DNA of 64,000 bases, from assembly GCA_023229575.1 (NCBI GenBank), contig JALNYZ010000018.1:1-64000 (forward strand), written 5' to 3'. Under the pieces are notes generated by a model that worked only from the letters and a program-made list of their open reading frames with translations, did not search any database and was not told the origin of the DNA. A program made the position numbers and the translations under genes. Positions 33,547-42,351 of this stretch are shown one piece after another. Position 1 is the stretch's first letter; the number at the start of each line of letters is the position of its first letter. This stretch comes from Prolixibacteraceae bacterium (GTDB taxonomy: Bacteria > Bacteroidota > Bacteroidia > Bacteroidales > Prolixibacteraceae).

Positions 33547-35550
33547 TTATTGGTACCGAACACCTTCAGGTTTTCTTCCCAAAAAATCTTCAAACCGTGA
33601 TTTGGAAAGACCCTGAAGGTTTGTTCCAAATGGGCTTAGTCCGTCTGGTGGGGTAAGGGGGAACCAGGTAAATCTTATATCAACAATTTTGAAAACCAGT
33701 GACTCATTGAATATGCGTAGTCCTGCACCAATACCCGCATAAAAATTCTGGCTAAAGAGTGTTTTCATTGAATTGGATAGAAAAGCGAAATCAGTAAATA
33801 GATAGTTCGTGAACCGGAAATTATAGAAATTCCATTTGAGATACCTCACTGTCTCGAAATTAAATGTTAGTCTTTTGGTTCCTTTCAATTTGCTTGCATA
33901 AAAATCCCTTAATCCAAATTTTCCATTAATTGTCAGGTATTCTTCATTAAACCGATTGATGCCCCCAAGAAATTCAACTTTAATAAATTCGCGGCAAGGA
34001 TCGCCAAAAGCAAAGAATTTATTGGAGAAAAAATTTCCGCTTATAAGTATGCTGCCTTGTTTTATAATTCCATTATCCAGATAGCCATCCATCGCCAGCC
34101 TTCCATTGTAATACCTCCCTCTTTTATCGATGAAAGCGTTGCTCAGTGAAAGGCCAAAATAGGGCCAGGTTCCAAATTGTGACCGATCCAATGCAGTTGT
34201 TAGCTCGTAATAATGACCAAAAGGAATATCTTCAGTTACGCCATATCCATAAACTTGGTTGTTTTTATAAAGATTTCTCTTTGTTAGGCTGATCCCTCCC
34301 ATAAAGAAATCATGATTTCTAAAAAATTGGCTTTGGCCAAAGTTTTTTATGCTATTCTGGATAAAGTTCTGATGCAGGTATCTGAAGGTTATAAGTGTTT
34401 TGTTTTGTTGATTTATCTGATTGGTAAAAGCGTGAATAAACCATAAATCATTGGTAAGATAAGCTACGGTAGTATCGAGTTCAATAGGATGGTCGGGAGC
34501 AATATGGTCAAACTTCGATACTTTTTCGATTGACAATCCTCCAGCATTTTTCTGTAAAGATGTAAGCAATCCTCTTTCCAGTGAAAAATCAAATCCCTTT
34601 CTGTTGTATGTGTCGGAATATCCAAGGGCAGTATTGATAAATGTGCCGAATATATTATTTATATGATATGAAAAATAGAATCCCATTTGTGGCAAATAAG
34701 CATTTTTTTGGGCCATTCCAACGTTAAGCCGATGACCCAAACCAAACATATTTTCGTTGACAAGTTCGACATCGCTGTTATCGGAACTTAGGCTCATACT
34801 GGCAGCATATTCAAATTTGTCTTTCGAAATGACCACAATTTTAACCTCGTCTGGATTTTCTTCATCCGATTGGACCTGAAAACTGACATCTTCAAGATAA
34901 CTTAAATCACGCATTAGTTTCTCATTTTCGGCCAATAACAAAGGGTTTAACTTTTCACCTGCCTTGAAAAGCAACTGCATCCCAAGTTTACTTTTAACCG
35001 TATTCATGTGTAGGCGATTTCCTGCTTTCTCTATCCATTTTGATGCAATCATCGTGGTATCAGATAAGGATGACCCAAAGGGATGGAGTCTGATAAAGCG
35101 AATAGAGCTAATTTTCTTACCTTCAAATTGAGAAAAATAGGAGATGCTTTTTACACCAGGTTGTACTACGGATGAGGGTTGAAAAGAGATAAAGTGCCCC
35201 AAAATATTTTTGGTGAAATTATTCTTGATGACCAATTGATCCAGTCTTTTCTCCCGTGAGTTAATACCCAATGGGACCAACTTGATCGTATCAAAACAAG
35301 CTGATTTGAGTTTTGATATCTTGGGAGGGAGAATTTTGGAAGTTGAGGAAGGGTCATTTCTTAACGAATCATAATTAAGGATTGATGATTCAATGCCGAA
35401 TTCGTATTGACGAATTATGTCCACTGAATACGATTCAAAAGGTATCCTGGATTTGCCTGATCCGCCTTCGGAAACATTGCTTCCAGGGCTCTTCAACGAG
35501 AGCCAATCAACGAATAATAGCAAAAAAAATCCAAAAATTGCGAATTTCAA
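33547..35550 (-). CDS. BamA/TamA-like outer membrane beta-barrel protein
   Basis: A 667-residue protein: hydrophobic signal segment (about 1-20), an N-terminal soluble region with one or two POTRA-like modules (AGEKLNPLLLAENEKLMRDLSYLEDVSFQV is the typical strand-helix pattern; only 20-residue pieces are meaningful), then an alternating beta-strand barrel to an aromatic-rich end. It resembles Omp85-superfamily proteins but is shorter and divergent; the C-terminus lacks the usual final Phe or Trp. The start is a TTG at 35550, with no in-frame ATG that would keep the signal peptide. Two bases separate it from the upstream glycosidase stop, so it is cotranscribed. Confidence 0.75.
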   Translation of the reverse strand: MKFAIFGFFLLLFVDWLSLKSPGSNVSEGGSGKSRIPFESYSVDIIRQYEFGIESSILNYDSLRNDPSSTSKILPPKISKLKSACFDTIKLVPLGINSREKRLDQLVIKNNFTKNILGHFISFQPSSVVQPGVKSISYFSQFEGKKISSIRFIRLHPFGSSLSDTTMIASKWIEKAGNRLHMNTVKSKLGMQLLFKAGEKLNPLLLAENEKLMRDLSYLEDVSFQVQSDEENPDEVKIVVISKDKFEYAASMSLSSDNSDVELVNENMFGLGHRLNVGMAQKNAYLPQMGFYFSYHINNIFGTFINTALGYSDTYNRKGFDFSLERGLLTSLQKNAGGLSIEKVSKFDHIAPDHPIELDTTVAYLTNDLWFIHAFTNQINQQNKTLITFRYLHQNFIQNSIKNFGQSQFFRNHDFFMGGISLTKRNLYKNNQVYGYGVTEDIPFGHYYELTTALDRSQFGTWPYFGLSLSNAFIDKRGRYYNGRLAMDGYLDNGIIKQGSILISGNFFSNKFFAFGDPCREFIKVEFLGGINRFNEEYLTINGKFGLRDFYASKLKGTKRLTFNFETVRYLKWNFYNFRFTNYLFTDFAFLSNSMKTLFSQNFYAGIGAGLRIFNESLVFKIVDIRFTWFPLTPPDGLSPFGTNLQGLSKSRFEDFLGRKPEGVRYQ

Positions 35551-35552
35551 TT

Positions 35553-36395
35553 TTATTTGATATATATTATGTTTGATACAGATCTTTCTCCTGTTTTGTC
35601 ACTAGGGTGATTTAATATTGCTTTTTCAATGCCATCGTTCATCCAAAGGGTAGTAGAACCCCCGCCATCAAGATTAATAGCATCTTTGCAGTTCAATTTA
35701 ATCAGAAAATGCTGTAATTCTTTGAGGTTCATTCCATTTGCATCAATGCTGCGGCCATCAATTGCGATAAAAAGAATTCTTTGATCAGCTGTTTTGCACA
35801 AGCAGCTCCTTGGATGTCTCCTTTTTACAAAATCGCTACTTTCCAATTCAATAATTTTCCCATCAGCTAACAAAGTAGGCCCGGCAATCATGACAGCTTC
35901 TTCCTGTGAAGAGTGCGCGTAGAATTTGACGGGTTTCGCACGTTCTATTTTCAGATCCCCAGTCGTGTCAATGATCACGGCTCCATTCAGCAGGGAGTCG
36001 GTTTTGGCCCATTTCCCCTTTGATTTTCTTGTTTGGGAAATTACTTTACCGCCAACTTCGAGAAAAGCAACCGACCCACCTTTCTCAACATCAAAGAAGC
36101 CTCCGTTTAAAGCGACCAAAGCCTTTGAATCTACTGCGAAAGAACTGGTTTTACGCAAGATTGAATCAGAATATGCAATAGATATTTTGTGTTTACAAGG
36201 AGCCTCTTTCTTGTACTCCGCAACTATAATATTTTGTTTTATCTGTGCTGTGGAATCGGTATTTAACCGGTAAATAGTAATACAATCATCGTGAAAAGGG
36301 ATATTTGACTTGATGAAGTCATTGTTCTGACCAATTCCGTTAAGGGAGACTGTTACCAGGAACATTGGAGTTATCAGAAGACGAATATTTAGCAT
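35553..36395 (-). CDS. Phosphodiester glycosidase family protein (NAGPA-like), exported
   Basis: A 280-residue protein with a signal peptide (about 1-22) and one NAGPA/DUF2233 domain. Visible family motifs are VALNGGFFD, the HPRSCLC region with RILFIAIDGRS, KDAINLDGGGSTTLW (the DGGGS signature) and RSVSNIIYIK. Relatives hydrolyse phosphodiester-linked sugars, for example the human uncovering enzyme and bacterial envelope glycosidases. Substrate unknown. The first gene of a two-gene unit with the BamA-like protein, which suggests a shared envelope role. Confidence 0.88.
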   Translation of the reverse strand: MLNIRLLITPMFLVTVSLNGIGQNNDFIKSNIPFHDDCITIYRLNTDSTAQIKQNIIVAEYKKEAPCKHKISIAYSDSILRKTSSFAVDSKALVALNGGFFDVEKGGSVAFLEVGGKVISQTRKSKGKWAKTDSLLNGAVIIDTTGDLKIERAKPVKFYAHSSQEEAVMIAGPTLLADGKIIELESSDFVKRRHPRSCLCKTADQRILFIAIDGRSIDANGMNLKELQHFLIKLNCKDAINLDGGGSTTLWMNDGIEKAILNHPSDKTGERSVSNIIYIK

Positions 36396-36440
36396 TTGAT
36401 GTATATTAACTTTAATTTGAAGAGTTTAAAGGTATAAAAT

Positions 36441-36640
36441 TCAAAAAGGAACTAACCTACGTCCATGATACTCATTGGAATGAATAAACTTCCTTATCTC
36501 TTCGAAATTTTCATAGTTAACCTTTCCAGCCACGATAATGGAAAGTTGTGATGACGCAATTTCGATCATGTTGCACCAGCAGCAACAGCGCTGATTGCTT
36601 CGTCGAACGACTCGACACAAATCTCTTTGACAATGTTCAT
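36441..36640 (-). pseudogene. Remnant of copper homeostasis protein gene cutC
   Basis: On the minus strand from an ATG at 36640, the reading NIVKEICVESFDEAISAVA then AGAT matches the N-terminus of CutC and hits a stop. One frame shift later the sequence continues as MIEIASSQLSIIVAGKV, then an EEIRKF stretch and NEYHGRRLV, which resembles the CutC C-terminus, ending at a stop at 36441-36443. The middle of the barrel (well over 100 residues) is missing. So an internal deletion and a frame shift have destroyed the gene. The assignment rests on these two short segments. Confidence 0.6.
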
Positions 36641-36771
36641 ATGTCTATAATTTTGTTTTTCAATGGCCATATGGAACTCGCCATTAATCATTCACCTGTG
36701 TGAGAAGCAATACTTGTGGCTCGTTTCATCTGATCAAGTATTGGCAAAACAAATTGCTAAAATAATTGTTT

Positions 36772-36802
36772 TTTGACGGATCAACTCAAGTAGTTACATT
36801 TG
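36772..36802 (+). promoter_or_regulatory. Predicted Bacteroidota promoter of the PafA-like gene
   Basis: TTTG at 36772-36775, exactly 19 bases, then TACATTTG at 36795-36802. A perfect fit to the phylum consensus. The start of transcription near 36809 leaves a leader of only about ten bases before the ATG at 36819. Confidence 0.78.
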
Positions 36803-36818
36803 TGCTAAAATATCCAGT

Positions 36819-38474
36819 ATGAATCTCCGCATATATTCTCCCTTCCTATTCCTTTTATTTCCCATTTCCCTGATTGCTCAAGGTCACACCACTGTTTCGG
36901 CTACCGCTCCCAGATTGATCGTTGGTTTGGTTGTTGAGAATATGCATCCTGATTATGTGGAGCGTTATTGGGATAAGTTTGGAAATGAGGGATTCAAACG
37001 ATTGTACTCACGTGGTTTTGTCTGCGCCAATCATCATGTCAACAATCTTATCCAGCGGCCTTCAGTTGGTATGGCGACACTTTTTACAGGATCTACCCCA
37101 TCACACCATGGTATTGTCAGTGATAATTGGGTGGATCGGTTGAAAAACAAAGAGACGGACTGCATCTATGATAATAATTATTCAACGATAGGAACCAATT
37201 CAAATCTTGGACAACGGTCGGCTTCAAGATTGATGACACCTACCCTTGGTGACAGGCTGAAACTTATAACCAAAGGAAGAGCTCGGGTTTTTAGTGTGGC
37301 CATGAATGATTATGCGGCAATTTTTTCTGCAGGTCACTCGGCGGATGGTGCTTATTGGTTTGATGAAACCACAGGCAGTATGATTTCCAGTAGTTTTTAT
37401 TTGGATAAATATCCTGGTTGGGCAACTGAGTTTAATAAATTTAAACTTGCAGATAAATATCTCGAAACACCCTGGAAAACTTTGTATGATCAGATAAGTT
37501 ACAACGAAAGTGTGGAGAATGTCTCTCTTCACGAAACCGGCTTTCTGGATAAATATAATGCCTTTCCCTACGACCTTGCCAAATTAAAGAAAGAGTCAGA
37601 TGGAACCTATTCGATTCTTAAAAGTACTCCTTTTGCAAACACCTATTTGAAGGATTTTGTTCTGCAACTAATTCCCAAGGAACAACTGGGATATGATTTT
37701 GTACCTGATTTGTTGACAATAGTTTTCTCATCTATGGACAAGAATTGTGGAAATTTTGGTCCTTTGTCGGTAGAGATGGAGGACGTATATCTTCGATTGG
37801 ATAAGGAAATTGCAGAATTGCTGAAATACATTGAGGATGGTTATGGAATTGATAATGTGCTCTTTTTTCTAACGTCTACTTCGAGTGTCTCCTATCATGC
37901 AGATTATCTTAAAGAAAGGTTCAAAATGAATACAGGGATTTTTAATCCTGAAAGTTCTGTATCACTCTTGAAATCCTTTTTAAATATCAAATATGGCGAG
38001 GGGGATTGGGTCGAAAAGTTTGGCAATCAGCAGTTGTATTTAAACCATGATCTGGCAGCTAAGAAAAAAATAAATTTACGTGATATGCAAGTTGAAGCTG
38101 CCAGGTTTTTAAACCAGTTTGAAGGAATTGCCTATGCAAAGGCTGCCTTTGAAATTGAGTCAGACAATTTCCTGGGCGGTCCGCTAGCCTCGTTTCAAAA
38201 TAATTTTCATATCAAACGCTCTGGTGACGTAATGGTTCGTTACGAAGAGGGATGGCTCCCAAAAGAGAAGTATAAATCTGTAGATTATACAGACAATGAC
38301 CAGGTGCCTTTGGTGTGGTATGGTGCTGGTATAAAAAGGGGCACCACATTGAGAAAAACAGACGCAACAGATGTCGTTCCAACAATCTGTGCGCTTTTAG
38401 GAATTGTTCCTCCTGGAAGCACTACGGGTGTGGTTATTGATGAAATTCTACCCAAATCAGCCGTAAGTGATTAA
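36819..38474 (+). CDS. PafA-like alkaline phosphatase family protein, probable pseudoenzyme
   Basis: A 551-residue protein with a signal peptide (about 1-21) and a full-length PafA-type alkaline phosphatase fold. Conserved scaffold: GLVVENMHPDYVERYWDKFG, TLFTGSTPSHHGIV, FSAGHSADGAYWFDETTG, EDVYLRLDKEIAELL and the C-terminal TDATDVVPTICALLGI. The catalytic residues are nearly all replaced. By alignment with PafA (numbers from memory), Asp38 is Glu40, nucleophile Thr79 is Pro81, Lys162 and Arg164 are Asn and Tyr, His309 is Gly311, Asp352-His353 are Thr354-Ser355, and His486 is Gln495. Only Asp305 (Asp307 here) is kept. It should not bind the two zinc ions. The open frame and good promoter argue for a maintained non-catalytic role. 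Confidence 0.85.
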   Translation: MNLRIYSPFLFLLFPISLIAQGHTTVSATAPRLIVGLVVENMHPDYVERYWDKFGNEGFKRLYSRGFVCANHHVNNLIQRPSVGMATLFTGSTPSHHGIVSDNWVDRLKNKETDCIYDNNYSTIGTNSNLGQRSASRLMTPTLGDRLKLITKGRARVFSVAMNDYAAIFSAGHSADGAYWFDETTGSMISSSFYLDKYPGWATEFNKFKLADKYLETPWKTLYDQISYNESVENVSLHETGFLDKYNAFPYDLAKLKKESDGTYSILKSTPFANTYLKDFVLQLIPKEQLGYDFVPDLLTIVFSSMDKNCGNFGPLSVEMEDVYLRLDKEIAELLKYIEDGYGIDNVLFFLTSTSSVSYHADYLKERFKMNTGIFNPESSVSLLKSFLNIKYGEGDWVEKFGNQQLYLNHDLAAKKKINLRDMQVEAARFLNQFEGIAYAKAAFEIESDNFLGGPLASFQNNFHIKRSGDVMVRYEEGWLPKEKYKSVDYTDNDQVPLVWYGAGIKRGTTLRKTDATDVVPTICALLGIVPPGSTTGVVIDEILPKSAVSD

Positions 38475-38492
38475 GGAACGTTTGACCGTTCC
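38475..38492. terminator. Possible hairpin between convergent genes
   Basis: ggaacg-tttgac-cgttcc, a six-base-pair stem directly after the stop of the PafA-like gene and 15 bases before the convergent transporter stop. The trailing tract is weak. Confidence 0.4.
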
Positions 38493-38506
38493 AAAATAAA
38501 TGGTCC

Positions 38507-39409
38507 CTAGATAAAAAAAACGACCATGCCACCCACGGCCATGCAGGCACCGATCACCTCTTTCCAGTTTAATTTTTCCTTAAGAAAGAAGACTGATGGC
38601 AACAGGATAAATACCGGAACAGTTGCAATTAGTGTTGATGCCACTCCTACCTTTGTATGCTGAAATGCGAGAAGACTCAATGAAACTCCCAAAAAAGGGC
38701 CAAAAAAGGAGCCAATTAAAAGCGGATTAAGTGCCTTTTGACTAAGAATTGAGCTTTTTACGTTTCTCCAATTTCTCGTAAGACTGATAATCAAAACGAA
38801 TCCTATAATCCCGGTTATGGTTCGTATTTGTGAAGAGGCAAATGGATCGTAACTACCCATTCCCAGTTTGGAAAATACTGCTCCAATGCCCTGACCTGCT
38901 GCACCTCCAATAGCGAGGAGAAGTCCCTTTAACGGATAATTTAATCCGTGGGTCATTTTATCATCGACCTCCTCTCTTTTAAGGATAACTATGGCAATTC
39001 CGGAAAGGACCAATATCATTCCAAGCAGATTAAGCCAGGTAAATGTTTCATGAAGGATGAGAACCCCAAAGATTGTCGCGATGGGGGGAGCAAGTGACAT
39101 AATCAGCATGGATACTTTAGCGGATTGGTAGGAATAAGATGCGAAAAGGAAATAGTCCCCTAAAACAAACCCAATTAGACCAGAAACCGAAAGCCATTTC
39201 CATGATTCGGGAGTTGCATCTGAAGGCAGCCAAAGACCTCTCATTATTTTAGACCAGACCATGTACATGATCATGGCGAACAAAAGTCTGAAAAGGTTTA
39301 CTGTCAGAGATCCTGCCCGACGGGTCGCTATGGAAAAGGTGAGCGCAGAGACGGTCCAGCAGATGGCTGTAAGGATTGCTGTTATTTCACCGAGATGGTT
39401 AATTTGCAT
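38507..39409 (-). CDS. EamA/DMT-family transporter
   Basis: A 300-residue inner-membrane protein with ten hydrophobic segments forming two repeated EamA domains (about 1-140 and 155-300). The repeat signature is seen in ILHETFTWLNLLGMILVLSG and FFLKEKLNWKEVIGACMAVG. Drug/metabolite transporters of this kind export small metabolites. Substrate cannot be told. Single gene. An exact TAnnTTTG on the minus strand lies just upstream (39430-39437). Confidence 0.93.
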   Translation of the reverse strand: MQINHLGEITAILTAICWTVSALTFSIATRRAGSLTVNLFRLLFAMIMYMVWSKIMRGLWLPSDATPESWKWLSVSGLIGFVLGDYFLFASYSYQSAKVSMLIMSLAPPIATIFGVLILHETFTWLNLLGMILVLSGIAIVILKREEVDDKMTHGLNYPLKGLLLAIGGAAGQGIGAVFSKLGMGSYDPFASSQIRTITGIIGFVLIISLTRNWRNVKSSILSQKALNPLLIGSFFGPFLGVSLSLLAFQHTKVGVASTLIATVPVFILLPSVFFLKEKLNWKEVIGACMAVGGMVVFFI

Positions 39410-39429
39410 CGGTTAATTTTTGAATGGCG

Positions 39430-39437
39430 CAAATGTA
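39430..39437 (-). promoter_or_regulatory. Possible -7 element of the EamA gene
   Basis: Reads TACATTTG on the minus strand, about 20 bases before the ATG. No TTG at the ideal spacing was found. Confidence 0.4.
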
Positions 39438-39492
39438 GGTATAGTTAGAGGATATTATCTACCAATGGCAACTATCTTTTTGTAAAAATCAG

Positions 39493-41946
39493 CTACAAAA
39501 CCAATTGCAAAGTTCCCACTACACCAAACTTAGAACTGGTATTGTCAAGCTTGTTGTATCTCCAGACCCCGACGATTTTAAATACCTTAAAAATGTTTTC
39601 CAATCCTAAAGAGACCTCTGTATAAGGATTATTCTGAAGACTCTTCATTCCGGTTGGGAATAGCATGGAATTGTGTTTTGAAGGGTCGTAGTTTCCAATT
39701 ACAGAGCGTACTCCAAGCAACTCCCTCCACTTCAGTTTTCTGAAAAGTGGAATTTTATTAAGGAAATATCCCTGAAAATGATGTTCAAGAAACAGGGACA
39801 AATAGCTGTCACTTATAAATTCCTGCATGTTCATCATGTTAAACGAGTAAAAATCATAGGCATAGGTGTCATTCCCTTCATGTATTTTCATCAAAGGGAA
39901 AGGTACATCACCCCATATTTTGCCGGCCTGAATGGAATAATAGCTAAACCCGAATGGATTGAGCATTAATTTTTGATTGATTCTGGCTTCCAGTTTGTAA
40001 TAGTTGAACTCTCCGCCCAGAAGTCCTTTCATACCAACCGAGAAGTCCAGATTGAAAATAGGTTTGGAGTTTTCAAATTTTGATCTCTCAAAACCATCCT
40101 GTATGTAATACTCATTTGGTGCATAACGGGTGTTGAGACTCAGCTCACTATTTCGAATGAATGGAATTAAATTTCCGGAAGGTGATTCGAATTTGATAAT
40201 TGGGGCACTGTAATATTTTGTTCCATTGAAAGAGAATTTATTGGTTAAACCTGCCACCCACTCCTTTTCATAATTGATCTCCAGCCTGTCGACAAGATTT
40301 AATTTATTGTAGGGAACCTTATTCAACAGCACATTCAATATGTTGTCGATCATAAAGGCATTCTTACTTTTGCCAAAAATTTCGTAATCGTGTTTGTACT
40401 GAGCAGAAAGGTAATCTTTAGGCTTTTTAGAGAAGTAGTATTCGAATCCACCGCTATACTTGTATTCCTGGTCTTTTGAACCGTAAGCTGCATAACCGTT
40501 GAGACGAAGGTTGTGGTTGAATTTCATGGTTGTGCGTGCACCAAATTTGAATCTGTTACCCTCTACAGGATTGTTTGAATAGAAAGAGTAATACTGTCCA
40601 AGTTCGATTTTTCCTAAATCCCTGTACCCATAGTAAAACATATATACGTACTCTGCGGTGGTTTTGTACAGTGGAACTTGTTTAATCGAATCAACCATTT
40701 TGTAAATTCCCAATTCTCTTTTCTGTAATTCGATTGGCCTGGAATTTTCCCAGAATCTTTCATCTTTGTTCATGGCATCATCACGGACTGAGATTCTTTC
40801 ATTGGCTTCCAATTTTACACCTTTGACCTTTTCAAAAGTAAAATCCTGATAGAAATTGGCCTTTCTTCCAATTACACCGATCCTTTTGGATTTCGGATCT
40901 TTTTGGATGTCAACATCAAGAACAATGGTTTCATTTTTTGGAGTCCATCTTTCGTTAATAAATTCAAACTCAACGGCATACTTAAAATTGTTAACAAAAT
41001 TAATATTCGCTTTTTCGGAAAGTTGCATATCAATTTTCGTCAGGGCATAACTTTCAGCCTCCACCCAAAGTTGGCCCTTGAAAGTAGGACTTTGGGCCGA
41101 TCTGGGTTTGAAGGAGAGTTCGTAATATTTCTTACCTGCCCTCAATGTGCTGTCAATAAGGTAATATTTGTAAAACTGTAGTCCCATGCTGTTTATGGGT
41201 GATACCAATCCAACATCTTTGATCATCAGATAGTTGTCATAAGGATTTAATCCTTCATAAACCTTTCCTGTAAATTTTGAAATCATATTTGAAGTCATAC
41301 CAGAAGCCTTGTTGGCGACGATTTCCTCACGATCTTTTGTGATTCCGCTTTCATGAAAATAGTTGGAATAGGTTTCTGAAAAGAATACAGGTAGGAAGGC
41401 TTTACCTTCTGTTTTGAGGGAATCGATGTAGTCAAAAACAAAATCGAAAGATTTTAATAATCGTTTAGTCCGAAGTGATTTGTCAATGTTTTTAAGATCG
41501 ACTTCTGTTTTTGAGTATAACTTACTGTGCCATGAGGGAAAGTTTGCCGGATTATTCTCCTTTTTATGATCAATAATTTTTTTGAACAGTGGAATTGCAG
41601 GGTTCTCACCGGGCTTAACAATCACCTCACCTGTCATGATCATGTCTTCCTCCAGTGTAATATCAAGTTTGGCTGTCTGCTTGAGTTTTACAGGTAACTC
41701 AATTTTCTTGTAACCTATAGAAGAAATTTCTATGCTATTGGTAGGTGTAAATGTACTGAGGTTGAAATTGCCATTCAGGTCAGACATGGTACCTATGTAA
41801 GTTCCCTTGAAGACGATGGTAGCGTATGGTATAGGTATTCCTGTTTTAGCTTCAGTGATCTTTCCTGAAACAATTGTTTTTTGAGCTAAAGATACCTGAG
41901 TAGAAAGCACAATAAAAGTTAAGATCAGAGAGATAGTTTTGTTCAT
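39493..41946 (-). CDS. DUF5686 family outer membrane protein with carboxypeptidase-like regulatory domain
   Basis: An 817-residue exported protein: signal peptide (about 1-21), a carboxypeptidase D regulatory-like domain (about 24-105; SGKITEAKTGIPIPYATIVF, then GTMSDLNGNFNLS), then the DUF5686 region, ending as a series of beta strands with a hydrophobic LQLVL terminus typical of outer membrane barrels. The family is restricted to Bacteroidota. The function is unknown; it is probably a barrel. Single gene, with a 405-base upstream region. Confidence 0.88.
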   Translation of the reverse strand: MNKTISLILTFIVLSTQVSLAQKTIVSGKITEAKTGIPIPYATIVFKGTYIGTMSDLNGNFNLSTFTPTNSIEISSIGYKKIELPVKLKQTAKLDITLEEDMIMTGEVIVKPGENPAIPLFKKIIDHKKENNPANFPSWHSKLYSKTEVDLKNIDKSLRTKRLLKSFDFVFDYIDSLKTEGKAFLPVFFSETYSNYFHESGITKDREEIVANKASGMTSNMISKFTGKVYEGLNPYDNYLMIKDVGLVSPINSMGLQFYKYYLIDSTLRAGKKYYELSFKPRSAQSPTFKGQLWVEAESYALTKIDMQLSEKANINFVNNFKYAVEFEFINERWTPKNETIVLDVDIQKDPKSKRIGVIGRKANFYQDFTFEKVKGVKLEANERISVRDDAMNKDERFWENSRPIELQKRELGIYKMVDSIKQVPLYKTTAEYVYMFYYGYRDLGKIELGQYYSFYSNNPVEGNRFKFGARTTMKFNHNLRLNGYAAYGSKDQEYKYSGGFEYYFSKKPKDYLSAQYKHDYEIFGKSKNAFMIDNILNVLLNKVPYNKLNLVDRLEINYEKEWVAGLTNKFSFNGTKYYSAPIIKFESPSGNLIPFIRNSELSLNTRYAPNEYYIQDGFERSKFENSKPIFNLDFSVGMKGLLGGEFNYYKLEARINQKLMLNPFGFSYYSIQAGKIWGDVPFPLMKIHEGNDTYAYDFYSFNMMNMQEFISDSYLSLFLEHHFQGYFLNKIPLFRKLKWRELLGVRSVIGNYDPSKHNSMLFPTGMKSLQNNPYTEVSLGLENIFKVFKIVGVWRYNKLDNTSSKFGVVGTLQLVL

Positions 41947-42351
41947 TTTATTTTCTCCTGATTCGGGTTTAAAGCCATAATTGAAAAAATATTGTATTGA
42001 ATTTATCAGATTAGCGCACTAATAAATTTCATTACGGATGAGTCATAGTTTTTACGTCAGATTGACAGCGAAATTAAAAAATGGTTTAACAGAAAGTTTC
42101 AGACCGATTTATTTGGTCATTGGAATGTTATAAATTGAAATGTAAATTGACGCATTAATGTATCACAAAAATTGCAATATTCTTTACAATTGCATACGAC
42201 TTGAATATTAAAAAGGTTTAAAGTGTCTTAATCGTGGAACCAAATTCTTCCTGAACAAAATATTAGCTTCTTTTTTGAATATGGAGGTTGATTGTTTTAT
42301 AAATTTTATCAATTTTGACGAATAATTGAAGAAAACAAATTATTAAATGCT
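41947..42351. other. Divergent AT-rich region between the DUF5686 gene and nagB
   Basis: 405 AT-rich bases. No gene and no perfect promoter consensus on either strand. Near 42320, cAATTTTG-type near-matches occur. Nothing else seen. Confidence 0.6.

Larger units (their letters stand above)
36396..36818. other. Intergenic region between the glycosidase gene and the PafA-like gene
   Basis: 423 bases. It contains the cutC remnant (36441-36640) and the consensus promoter for the downstream gene (36772-36802). The rest shows nothing definite. Confidence 0.7.

Noticed and set aside
39430..39437. Full promoter for the EamA gene
   Set aside because: Only the TAnnTTTG part is exact and the TTG spacing is wrong, so only a tentative -7 element is listed.
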